From Prolixibacteraceae bacterium (lineage in GTDB: Bacteria; Bacteroidota; Bacteroidia; Bacteroidales; Prolixibacteraceae), in assembly GCA_019459525.1 (NCBI GenBank), contig JAIBEY010000008.1, positions 25,526-89,525 of the forward strand: 64,000 bases of DNA. The letters run 5' to 3'. Position numbers and translations under genes: made by a program. The notes beneath the pieces are model-generated. The model worked only from the letters and a program-made list of their open reading frames with translations, made no database searches and was not told the origin of the DNA. Shown here piece by piece: positions 1 through 9,586 of the stretch (positions are counted from its first letter, which is position 1; each line of letters begins with the position of its first letter).

Positions 1-285
1 AAGTATTATTTCTCGTATTCGACTGGCGATACGCATCTATTGTGCTACGCTACCGGCGATAATCCTTACGGACCGTTTACTTATCAGGGCGTAATCCTTA
101 CTCCGGTAGTCGGTTGGACTACCCATCATGCTATTGCAGAGTTCAAAGGAAAATGGTACCTGTTTCATCACGACAGTGTTCCTTCAGGAGGAAGAACCTG
201 GTTGCGTAGCCTGAAAGTAGTAGAACTGGAATATAATGAGGATGGAACGATTAAGACCATTGAAGGTGGTGGCGATAAGAGCTGA
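1..285 (+). CDS. Glycoside hydrolase family 43-like protein, C-terminal part (5' truncated by window)
   Basis: Frame open from base 1 (KYYFSYSTGDTHLLCYATGDNPYGPFTYQG...GWTTHHAIAEFKGKWYLFHHD), typical GH43 C-terminal motifs. Confidence 0.8.
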   Translation, partial: KYYFSYSTGDTHLLCYATGDNPYGPFTYQGVILTPVVGWTTHHAIAEFKGKWYLFHHDSVPSGGRTWLRSLKVVELEYNEDGTIKTIEGGGDKS

Positions 286-301
286 TTTGTTATGAAAACC
301 A

Positions 302-541
302 TTAAATGCAATGTTTTTTTTGAAATCTCGCTTCTTTGAATACCGAAAGATATAAATTGATGTTGGTTGAATCCAGTGCAAAAACAAGAATGTTGATATC
401 AAGATCAAAATCATTATCCTTGCAATAAAGAGGTTTGGCTAGTTCGATCTGATGAGTTGCAAGAGCAGAATAGATATGCCAATCTCTGTTTTCATCAGCT
501 TTTATCAAAATCGAATACGAAACCACTTTGGTAATATCCAA
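302..541 (-). pseudogene. IS4-family transposase fragment, truncated at both ends
   Basis: ENRDWHIYSALATHQIELAKPLY...VFALDSTNINLYLSVFKEARFQKKH resembles the IS4 DDE-region pattern (ALDSTTIDLCLSLFPWAxFRK). Confidence 0.75.
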
Positions 542-705
542 ATCATAAACCTACATACGTTTATGTGCATTAAAACGTCTGTAATGATCTAATAATTAAT
601 TCTTACAACATTCATGAACCAAATATAAAAACTAAAAAGGTCACCGGATAGTTCACATACCGACTGATTTATATTGTTTTATTTTGATATGATAGAAACA
701 GAGAG

Positions 706-763
706 GCCACAAAATCAATGATTTGTGGCTTCTTTATTGGGTTTGGAACCCCATTTTGTCGGG
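706..763. repeat. 58-bp direct repeat, copy 1 (terminator-like hairpin plus tRNA-3'-end-like sequence)
   Basis: GCCACAAAATCAATGATTTGTGGCTTCTTTATTGGGTTTGGAACCCCATTTTGTCGGG; 56/58 identical to 36040-36097. Confidence 0.9.
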
Positions 764-946
764 ATTGAATGATTTGAACCCTATTTTTAGATTTCCACTA
801 TCACATTTGCCAATTTAAAGCACTTCCCCAGATTGAAAATTAAGTTAGATAGGAGTTTTTTGAAATTTAACAAATTGTCAGAAGTGAATAATTATTCATT
901 TTCAACCCAAATTTACTACTTTTAGCTGCTACTAATTATTCAACTG

Positions 947-3745
947 ATGAACCGGTTTCGGGAACTGATACTAATACTCTTTTTGTGCTCCATTCAACTT
1001 ATCAGTTTGGGAAATGGTCTCTCATTTTCAAAGCTTTCTGTTGAGAATGGTTTGTCGAATAATCTGGTTAATGTTATTTATAAAGATTCATACGGGTTTA
1101 TATGGTTTGGCACTTTGGAAGGACTGGATCGGTATGATGGGGTAGAAATCAGGCCATATTCGTCAAAATTTCCCGAAACGGTAGAGAATGTTTATACAAT
1201 TACGGAGGATTACAGTAAGCACCTTTGGGTCGGAACCGCAACCGGGCTTTTCAGCTACAACAGTTTATTCGACAAGTTTGAAAGAATTAATATTGACAGC
1301 ACAAATATCATTGTAAAGGCTTTGTCCATATTACCCGACAGCAGTCTCTGTGTTGGCACAACAAATGGGTTATACATTGTCAATACAAAAACAAGACAAT
1401 CCGAACATTTTCTTTTGGATGATCTCAAGAACGATAAGTCAAACAGTATAACCGGTATTTTCGTTGATAATCATGGAAGTTGCTGGTTATCTACGCTTTC
1501 AGGGCTTGTGAAATATGCTGTCAGCAATAAAAAAAACGATCATTTTATCTATAAGACAGATAACGAAGATGGGTTCAACTCATTTACCTCTATTTGCAAC
1601 ATAGGTAACAAAATTTATTTGGGTACAAGTTTTAACGGTATTGTTGAATTCGATCTTTTATCAAGAACATTCTCAACAGGAATAAACATAGGTAGCAAAA
1701 TTATTCTAACGTTGCGCAGCGATAACAAGGAACGATTATTTGTTGGCACTGACGGCGGTGGATTAAAAGTGATTAATGTCCGGACTCGTATTGTTGAGAG
1801 CATCGAAACGCAGGAGAATAATCTGTCCTCCATCAGTTCTAATTCAATTTACTCCTTTTATCTCGACGAAAATAACCGGTATTGGATCGGTACTTATTCC
1901 AGCGGGGTTAATTTTGCTAAAAGTATAGCTGGAAATTTTAAACTCCATCCAATTGCTTCAGCTTATTCTGAAGCCAATAAAAGCATCCGTTCGTTTTATT
2001 TTGCTCCTGATGGCACTCAATATTTCGGAACCAGAAACGGATTTATTCAGATTAAAAAAAATGGTGTCGCCAAATTTTATCATTCGGACCTGAATGATAA
2101 AAACGGACTAAGATCAAACATTATTCTAGCTGTGTATCCATTCATGGGAGATATTTTGATTGGTACTTATGGAGGCGGTATTAGCCGGTTTTCATTAGCA
2201 GAACAACGTATTAAACCTTTTTTTGACAGCGCAACCTTTTTGCAGGGCAATGCTTATGCGTTCGATACCGATGTAAACGGGAATCTATGGATTGCAACTT
2301 TTAATGGTGTTTACAAATATTCTCCATCAGACAAAAGCATAGTTAATTTTAACAAGCAAGACAGCAGCTTGATTTGTGATGAGATATTTGAAATTTCTTT
2401 TGATTCCAAAGGCCGGTTGTGGATGGGAACCATGTTTGGAATATCTGTCGTAAATATAAAAAACGACCTGCTTGAAAAAGTTGAACTGCCCAAAACTGCT
2501 GTGAATAATTTCAAAATAAATTATGTTTATGAAGATCAGGCCGGGAATATCTGGATCTGTACTGAAAGGGGTGGGTTGATTATGGTTGATTCAGAACTGA
2601 CAATGAGCAAAACTTACCACGATACGGACGGACTTCCCGACAATTCAGTTTGTGCAATCATTGAAAGCAGTGCGGGAGAATATTGGATAAGCACATTGAA
2701 AGGGTTTTGCAAGTTAAATTCGCAGTCGCATAAATTCACAAAGTTTTCATTGTCCGATGGACTTCCAAGTCTTGCATTTACACCCGCATCTGCCTATTTA
2801 TCACAGGATGGGACACTTTATTTCGGCAATGAAAAGGGCTTGGTTTATTTTATGCCTTCTGATGCTGTAGGTACCGGCCAGAATTCAAAAATAAGGTTAA
2901 CCGATTTTTATCTTTTCGGCAAAGTTGTTAATCCAGGACCGGAATCAACATTAAAACAGGCCATTGAGGCGACCGATGAAATCCGGTTGAATGATCGTTC
3001 TAACAGTATAGGTTTTCGTTTTACAGCGCTTAATTACATCAATCCAGATGATAATGACTATCAGTACAAGTTAGAAGGATTTGACAATGAATGGCGAAAT
3101 AATGGAAGTAATAATACGGTGTTTTATGAAAAGCTGCAACCCGGCAGTTATACCTTCATGGTAAGAAACACCAATGATACTGAAATACACTCACCCAATA
3201 ATGTTGAGTTGCCAATTCTCATCCATCGATCATTGTTTAAGTCTCCTTTATTTTATGGGTTACTTATACTATTGACTTTTGTCGGCGCTTATTTAGTGAT
3301 CAATTACATTAAAAAGCTTCAGAAAGCCGGAAAAAGTATTGTTGAGGTACCACAGAAATTTGAAAAATATGGGGGCACAAAAATTCCTGAAGTCCTGAGT
3401 TCATCTATCATTAATGATTTAAAACGATATATGGATGAAAAGAAACCCTACCTGAATTCAGAATTGAAATTAGCCGATCTTGCAACTGAGATAAATTATC
3501 CGATTCATGATATTTCACAAGTACTGAATCAGGATCTAAATCATAGCTTTTCTGATTTTGTGAACAAATACCGCGTTGAAGAAGTAAAACGACGCATGGA
3601 GGATAAAGACTATCAGAAATTTACTCTCTTAGCTATTGCAGAGCAGTGCGGTTTTAACTCGAAAACATCTTTCTACCGAATCTTTAAAAATGTGACTGGC
3701 AAAACTCCTGCCGATTATCAAAAAGAGCTCAAACAATCCGAATAA
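947..3745 (+). CDS. Membrane-spanning one-component regulator: beta-propeller sensor, Y_Y_Y domain, TM, AraC-type HTH
   Basis: Signal peptide, repeated WFGT/LWVGT/WIGT propeller motifs, YQYKLEGFDNEWRNNG (Y_Y_Y), TM FYGLLILLTFVGAYLVINYI, C-terminal AraC HTH; no HisKA, HATPase or receiver motifs. Confidence 0.88.
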   Translation: MNRFRELILILFLCSIQLISLGNGLSFSKLSVENGLSNNLVNVIYKDSYGFIWFGTLEGLDRYDGVEIRPYSSKFPETVENVYTITEDYSKHLWVGTATGLFSYNSLFDKFERINIDSTNIIVKALSILPDSSLCVGTTNGLYIVNTKTRQSEHFLLDDLKNDKSNSITGIFVDNHGSCWLSTLSGLVKYAVSNKKNDHFIYKTDNEDGFNSFTSICNIGNKIYLGTSFNGIVEFDLLSRTFSTGINIGSKIILTLRSDNKERLFVGTDGGGLKVINVRTRIVESIETQENNLSSISSNSIYSFYLDENNRYWIGTYSSGVNFAKSIAGNFKLHPIASAYSEANKSIRSFYFAPDGTQYFGTRNGFIQIKKNGVAKFYHSDLNDKNGLRSNIILAVYPFMGDILIGTYGGGISRFSLAEQRIKPFFDSATFLQGNAYAFDTDVNGNLWIATFNGVYKYSPSDKSIVNFNKQDSSLICDEIFEISFDSKGRLWMGTMFGISVVNIKNDLLEKVELPKTAVNNFKINYVYEDQAGNIWICTERGGLIMVDSELTMSKTYHDTDGLPDNSVCAIIESSAGEYWISTLKGFCKLNSQSHKFTKFSLSDGLPSLAFTPASAYLSQDGTLYFGNEKGLVYFMPSDAVGTGQNSKIRLTDFYLFGKVVNPGPESTLKQAIEATDEIRLNDRSNSIGFRFTALNYINPDDNDYQYKLEGFDNEWRNNGSNNTVFYEKLQPGSYTFMVRNTNDTEIHSPNNVELPILIHRSLFKSPLFYGLLILLTFVGAYLVINYIKKLQKAGKSIVEVPQKFEKYGGTKIPEVLSSSIINDLKRYMDEKKPYLNSELKLADLATEINYPIHDISQVLNQDLNHSFSDFVNKYRVEEVKRRMEDKDYQKFTLLAIAEQCGFNSKTSFYRIFKNVTGKTPADYQKELKQSE

Positions 3746-3977
3746 CAGAAACCCCCTGAATCCCAAATCAAAGTATTACGCAAAGAAATCTGATATTTCT
3801 GGATACAAGGGTAACCGCCAAGTCAACAAATTGGTAGTTCCAACCATTAGATTGAAAAAAATCCGTCAAAATCGAAAGTTTTTAGGTGCCAAAAAAAAAT
3901 GGAACCAACATTTTTTAACACCTCCGCTGAATGAAGTTTAAATATTTGATTGTTAGATATTTGATCTTATTAGACTC

Positions 3978-4010
3978 AAAGTGCCAATTTATAAATTGGC
4001 ACTTTTTTAG
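3978..4010 (+). terminator. Rho-independent terminator-like palindrome after the PUL1 regulator
   Basis: AAAGTGCCAATTTATAAATTGGCACTTT perfect 28-nt palindrome followed by T run. Confidence 0.8.
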
Positions 4011-4174
4011 TGTTTATTAACGCTGAAGTCACGCTGGTTTAACCTTAAATTTACATTGTGCAAAGGGAACAATTCCGCTTAAAATGTAAAACTTCAAATA
4101 AAGTCAATTTTTGTTTGAAGGTAACCGATCTAAAAAATTACGAATCTAATGTTTAACATTTACAATTAAAATTT

Positions 4175-7100
4175 ATGAAAAAAAATCTGTATGAATGCCC
4201 CGACGGGAATAGCCAAAAACTAAGAAAGCTGTTTTCAACGTTGGGCACGATTGTTTTGATTGTTATGCTCGCGTTTTCTCAGGTTTTTGCCCAACAAGGC
4301 AAAACGATAAAGGGTAAAGTTATTGATAGTAGCGGATTGCCACTTCCAGGCGTTTCGGTCTCGGTAAAAGGAACTACTGTCGGAACAATTTCCAGCGGCG
4401 AAGGCACCTATACGATTAGCGTACCTGAAACTGCCAAGGTTTTGATATTTTCATTTGTAGGAATGAAAACGACAGAAGCCGTCATTGGCAATCAAACGCA
4501 AATGGATGTAACACTCTCCGAAGAAGCCATTGGGTTGGAGGAAGTGGTTGCAGTAGGTTATGGAACTCAGAAAAAAGCGACACTTTCCGGTTCTGTAGCT
4601 CAGGTGAAAGGTGAAGAGGTTTTAAAAGGTAAAGCCACAACCAACATCGCTTCTGCACTACAGGGTACTATTCCTGGTCTGACAATCACCCGTACTTCTT
4701 CCCGCCCAGGGAATGAAGGTACTGAGATTTCACTTCGAGGAGGAATCTCGGTAAATAAAACGAACCCGATGATTATTGTTGATGGTTTGGAAGCATACGA
4801 TTGGGAACTTTCACAAATTAACCCCAATGATGTGGAAAGTGTTTCTGTACTTAAGGATGCAGCGGCTGCAATCTATGGAACCAAAGCTGGTGGTGGTGTT
4901 ATTATTGTTACTACTAAAAGGGGTAAAGAAGGAAAAACCAAAATTACATATTCAGGAAGTGCGCATCTTAATTATATCGGGAATGAATTTCCTGTTGCAG
5001 ACGGCGCTACCTGGGGACAGATGTTCATCCATGCAACTGAAAATGACGCTTATGCTTTATTGAAAGATGGTCAGCCACAATATAGTTGGTGGATGTGGAG
5101 CGAGGCTGCATGGCGCTCACTCGCTGCTGGCGAGGTTTATGAAGGTGTTGAAGGTGGTAAATGGCGTCATCTAGATCCAAGTGTCGATCAGTTTGAGGAA
5201 GTTTATGGCAATACCTGGGGGCAATCTCACAACATTACACTTAGTGGCGGTACAGGAGACCTGAAGGTGATGACATCTTTGGGGTATGCCAACGACCGTT
5301 CTTTGGTTGATGTAGTTTATGATGGTCAGAAAAAATACAATTTCAGGACCAATGTTGACTATAAAGTCAATGATTGGATCAAAACTGAGTTCAATGTTTC
5401 ATTTGACAACCGTACCGTAAGTACCCCTAATAAAGGTATTGGCGAAGGAATACAGGATTTTTATGTTTTCCCGATGTATAATCCATACGGACAATTCTAC
5501 GATACTTTCGGAAGCAATAATATTTTGTCGAGATTAATTGAAGGTGGAAGGAACAATGACACCGAACAATTTATCAGACTGGGTGGAAAAGTGACATTGA
5601 ATTTAGACCAGATTACTAAAGGACTTTCGGTCAATGGAAGCGCGAATGTTCGCATCAGAAATCACAAAAAAATTGATCGTTCTACTGCTGTTACCATGTA
5701 CGACTGGTCGGGCGAAACTGTAGGTTCAACATCTGCCCCTGATTATACCCGAACTTCCGGCGCAATAAGTAAAGTAACAAGTCCGAGCGATTGCTGGGTG
5801 AAGAACACCAATGAAGATGTGCTCTTCCAATCATACAATGCCTTTGTTAATTACAGCCGTAATTTTGCTGGCCACAACGTTGGAGTAATGGCGGGTATGA
5901 CTGCCGAACAGAATGATTACCATAAATATTATGGTTTCCGTAAGAATTTGCTGGTTAATGAGTTGGATGATATCAATCTGGGAGATGCTACAACAGCTGA
6001 ATCTACCGGAGGTAGTAATCAGGAAGGACTAATTTCATATTTAACCCGATTGAATTATGACTACAAGGGAATTTATCTTTTGGAAGGTCAATTCCGCCGC
6101 GATGGTTCATCTCGTTTTAATGTCGATAACCGATGGGCTAATTTTACTGGTATTTCGGGAGGTATTCGTATTTCGGAATATGCGCCTGTAAAAAATATGG
6201 GCATTTTTAGCAACCTGAAATTACGTGCTTCGTATGGCGAAACCGGTTCTCAAACCGGAATTGGTCAATACGATTATATTTCCGGAATTTCTCAAGGTAC
6301 TACTGTTTTTGGTTTTAATGGAACGAAGATCAATACAGCATGGATCTCATCCATGACCTCCAATGAACGTACCTGGGAGCGCGTGGCAACCAAGAATTTA
6401 GGTCTAGATTTCGCTGTGTTGAATAACCGTTTAAGCGGCACATTTGAGCTCTATAACCGTGAGAATATCGGGATGTTGATTTCAATGACTTATCCTTCAG
6501 TATTGGGGACTTCTGCCCCTAAAACAAACAATGGGAACTTTGTGGCCAAAGGCTGGGAATTGGAACTGAACTGGGACGATGAAATTGGTTCTGATTTTAG
6601 TTATCGGGTTGGGGTATCATTATCTGATGCAAAAACTGAAATTACTAATTATACAGGAGCTATTGCTATTGGCTATGGGGTTAACAATAAAGTAGGTGGA
6701 AACTCATTTATAGAAGGCAAGCCGTTGAATGCAATTTACGTGTACAAAACGGATGGTTATCTTCAAACAACAGAAGAAGTGAACGCCTATTATACTGAAA
6801 TTACAAAATTGGCTGGAGGTATTCATCCAGCGCAAGGAACAGCAAACCAATTGACTCCAGGTTGTGTGAAAAAGGTTGATACAAGCGGTGATGGCAGAAT
6901 TACAACCGATGATCTAAACTATTATGGCGATGCCAATCCTCATTATTTATTTGGTGCTAATTTGAGCGCTAAGTATAAAAATTTCGATTTTTCTATGTTC
7001 TTTCAAGGAGTGGGCCAACAGTATATTATACGCGAAGGTCTTTTGTCGGCACCATTCTTTGCCATTTACACCAACCAGAATAGCACGTATTGGGGTAAAA

Positions 7101-7438
7101 CCTGGACACCGGAAAATACCAACGCACGTTACCCTATTATGTCAGGTTGGAAAGGCGGTTCCCGGACGACCTGGAACTATAAACAATACAACGATATCAA
7201 TGTAAACAACTGCTGGTATGCAAGAGCCAAGAGTATTGTTTTAGGTTATACATTGCCTAAGTCGTTATTAGATAGAGTTAATATTGAGAAACTCAGATTG
7301 TATGTATCCGGAGAAAATCTTTTCGAAATCTCGAATGTGAAGGATGGCTTTGATCCGGAAAGCAAGTCAGCATCAGGACAGGGAAATGTTGACGTATATA
7401 GCCGCACGCTCTCTTTTGGTATTGATTTGACCTTTTAA
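4175..7438 (+). CDS. SusC/RagA family TonB-linked outer membrane protein (PUL1)
   Basis: CarboxypepD_reg-like N-terminus (GKVIDSSGLPLPGVSVSVKGT), plug motifs (VVAVGYGTQKK, IRG/VDG), C-terminal barrel. Confidence 0.97.
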   Translation: MKKNLYECPDGNSQKLRKLFSTLGTIVLIVMLAFSQVFAQQGKTIKGKVIDSSGLPLPGVSVSVKGTTVGTISSGEGTYTISVPETAKVLIFSFVGMKTTEAVIGNQTQMDVTLSEEAIGLEEVVAVGYGTQKKATLSGSVAQVKGEEVLKGKATTNIASALQGTIPGLTITRTSSRPGNEGTEISLRGGISVNKTNPMIIVDGLEAYDWELSQINPNDVESVSVLKDAAAAIYGTKAGGGVIIVTTKRGKEGKTKITYSGSAHLNYIGNEFPVADGATWGQMFIHATENDAYALLKDGQPQYSWWMWSEAAWRSLAAGEVYEGVEGGKWRHLDPSVDQFEEVYGNTWGQSHNITLSGGTGDLKVMTSLGYANDRSLVDVVYDGQKKYNFRTNVDYKVNDWIKTEFNVSFDNRTVSTPNKGIGEGIQDFYVFPMYNPYGQFYDTFGSNNILSRLIEGGRNNDTEQFIRLGGKVTLNLDQITKGLSVNGSANVRIRNHKKIDRSTAVTMYDWSGETVGSTSAPDYTRTSGAISKVTSPSDCWVKNTNEDVLFQSYNAFVNYSRNFAGHNVGVMAGMTAEQNDYHKYYGFRKNLLVNELDDINLGDATTAESTGGSNQEGLISYLTRLNYDYKGIYLLEGQFRRDGSSRFNVDNRWANFTGISGGIRISEYAPVKNMGIFSNLKLRASYGETGSQTGIGQYDYISGISQGTTVFGFNGTKINTAWISSMTSNERTWERVATKNLGLDFAVLNNRLSGTFELYNRENIGMLISMTYPSVLGTSAPKTNNGNFVAKGWELELNWDDEIGSDFSYRVGVSLSDAKTEITNYTGAIAIGYGVNNKVGGNSFIEGKPLNAIYVYKTDGYLQTTEEVNAYYTEITKLAGGIHPAQGTANQLTPGCVKKVDTSGDGRITTDDLNYYGDANPHYLFGANLSAKYKNFDFSMFFQGVGQQYIIREGLLSAPFFAIYTNQNSTYWGKTWTPENTNARYPIMSGWKGGSRTTWNYKQYNDINVNNCWYARAKSIVLGYTLPKSLLDRVNIEKLRLYVSGENLFEISNVKDGFDPESKSASGQGNVDVYSRTLSFGIDLTF

Positions 7439-7464
7439 TGTGTAATAAATTAATATAGAATAAT

Positions 7465-7556
7465 ATGAAACGAGTCATGAGAGATACTCTTACACTGAAG
7501 GATGATTATCCATGGCGAGTTCCATCTGACAATTAAAAACAAATTATAAACAGATG
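7465..7556 (+). repeat. Intergenic repeat element, copy A
   Basis: ATGAAACGAGTCATGAGAGA...TGGCGAGTTCCATCTGACAATTAAAAACAAATTATAAACAGATGAAA, shared with copy B. Confidence 0.85.
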
Positions 7557-9485
7557 AAAACAAATAAAATCATATATGCCCTGTTCACGGGAGTTTTATT
7601 GCTAATTGGTTGTGAAGATAAATTTCTGGATCTGAAACCAACAGATTTTGAGTCCGAAGCTATCTATTTTGATAAATTATCAGATTTTGAGTATGCTGCC
7701 AACAACCTGCATACAAATGTTTATGCCTTCAATGGAAATACAACCTACCCAATTAATCATGATTGGGGTACCGATATTGTATCCGCTGGGAATGCTGAGG
7801 TTGATGGAACCAATGCTGCCGGTACTGCCGATCAATATTGGGATACGCCTTACAAATGGTTGCGCACGATCAATCAGGTTATTGAAAAAGGTGAAGCTTA
7901 TAGTAAACCAGACGAAATTGCCGGTCCCATTGGGCAAGCCTATTTTTTTAGGGCATGGCAGCATTTCTTTTTATTGAAGCGTTTTGGCGGAGTTCCAATT
8001 GCAATTAAAGTAACCCAGCTCAATGACGAAATTGTGTTGGGAAAACGAAACTCACGTTACGAAGTTATAAAACAGATTGTTGACGACCTTGATGTGGCCA
8101 TTGCTAAATTGGCTAAAATAACAGTTGTTTCTACGGGCAATGATGGACATGTTACCTTGGAAGCTGCTAAAGCATTCAAGGCCAGGGTTTGTTTGTATGC
8201 CGGTACCTGGGACAAATATGTAGGTACCAAAACTGATGGTGATGGAACATCGGCTGGAGCGGGCAGTACTAAGCCAAGTGGCTATCCATCAGTTACTGAG
8301 TTTTTGACCATGGCTAAAAATCTCTCCAAAGAGATTATCGACGGCAACCAGTTTGCACTTTGGATGGGGGTGGAAGATGTCAGCAGCAAAATTTCAGTGA
8401 AAAATCCTGAAATGTATGCTCACAACAGTTATTATTACTTATTTAACCTTGAAGGTGCCACATCAAATCCTGCTGGCTTAACCAAAGCATCAAACAAAGA
8501 ATCTATTTACAGAAGCGTTTACGATGCTGTTAATCGGAAGACTGCTACCAATTTAACTCACACATGGCCTGCGTCAATGACACAAAAACTGGCTGACATG
8601 TATCTTTGTACTGATGGTTTACCTGTACATATCTCACCTTTATTTAAAGGATACACCGATATGAATGCTGAACTAAAAAACCGCGACTACAGATATACTG
8701 CAATGGTAAATCCGGTGTTGGGATATGTATGGGGATGGGGAATGTACGGAACAGGAGCTCAGTATGATGTGGATATTACGACTTTATCGAAAGCATCCTA
8801 TTTGAATGTTCCAAATTACAGAACTTATTCTGGCGCCAGTGCCGGAGGACGGAAATTCCGTAGTGAGTTGGCTTCTGTAAAAACAGCTGGTGATGAAGGG
8901 ATGGATTTCATGCATATTCGTCTTCCTGAAGTTTATTTAATTTTTGCTGAAGCAACTTGCGAATTGGGGAACGGATCTATTTCAGATGCTGATCTTGATT
9001 ATTCGGTAAATAAAGTTCGTGCCCGTGGCGGTGTGGCTCCGTTAAATGCTGCACTTGTCGCTAAAGCTGCCAGTCTGGGTGTGCAATTGACAATGCTTGG
9101 TGAAATTCGCCGCGAACGTGCGATAGAACTTTATGGCGAAGGACAACGCTTGGCCGACCTTTGCCGATGGGGCATTGCAGTTGAAGAACTTGCAGGACAG
9201 CCTAAGTGCGGTGGATACCTTGTATCCAATGGCGTTGACTCATATATTAAGACATTAATCAATCCTCTTGACAACAAACCTGTCTATACCGAGTCAGCTT
9301 TTGCAACTCATATACTTTCTAAAGATATAGTTTACTCTTATCCGGGTTTTGCACCCACAAAAGTTGGTGCTGTAATTGCTGATGAGGCTACCAACCGGAA
9401 ATTCAGTTTGAAGAATTATTTACAACCAATTCCTACCGATCAGATTAAACTAAATCCGGAATTAAAACAGAATCCAAGTTGGTAA
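7554..9485 (+). CDS. SusD/RagB family nutrient-binding outer membrane lipoprotein (PUL1)
   Basis: Lipoprotein signal (LLIGCEDKFLDLKPTD), RAWQHFFLLKRFGGVPI, IRRERAIELYGEGQRLADLCRWG, PIPTDQIKLNPELKQNPSW. Confidence 0.97.
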   Translation: MKTNKIIYALFTGVLLLIGCEDKFLDLKPTDFESEAIYFDKLSDFEYAANNLHTNVYAFNGNTTYPINHDWGTDIVSAGNAEVDGTNAAGTADQYWDTPYKWLRTINQVIEKGEAYSKPDEIAGPIGQAYFFRAWQHFFLLKRFGGVPIAIKVTQLNDEIVLGKRNSRYEVIKQIVDDLDVAIAKLAKITVVSTGNDGHVTLEAAKAFKARVCLYAGTWDKYVGTKTDGDGTSAGAGSTKPSGYPSVTEFLTMAKNLSKEIIDGNQFALWMGVEDVSSKISVKNPEMYAHNSYYYLFNLEGATSNPAGLTKASNKESIYRSVYDAVNRKTATNLTHTWPASMTQKLADMYLCTDGLPVHISPLFKGYTDMNAELKNRDYRYTAMVNPVLGYVWGWGMYGTGAQYDVDITTLSKASYLNVPNYRTYSGASAGGRKFRSELASVKTAGDEGMDFMHIRLPEVYLIFAEATCELGNGSISDADLDYSVNKVRARGGVAPLNAALVAKAASLGVQLTMLGEIRRERAIELYGEGQRLADLCRWGIAVEELAGQPKCGGYLVSNGVDSYIKTLINPLDNKPVYTESAFATHILSKDIVYSYPGFAPTKVGAVIADEATNRKFSLKNYLQPIPTDQIKLNPELKQNPSW

Positions 9486-9525
9486 TCGAATATAATTCTG
9501 AATTTTATTGAATATTAATCATTTA

Positions 9526-9571
9526 AGCAGCCGACAGTCAATTTAAAGATGTTGCTGTCGGCTGCTTTTTC
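9526..9571 (+). terminator. Terminator hairpin after susD
   Basis: AGCAGCCGACAG...CTGTCGGCTGCT followed by TTTT. Confidence 0.85.
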
Positions 9572-9586
9572 AACAAATAACCAACC

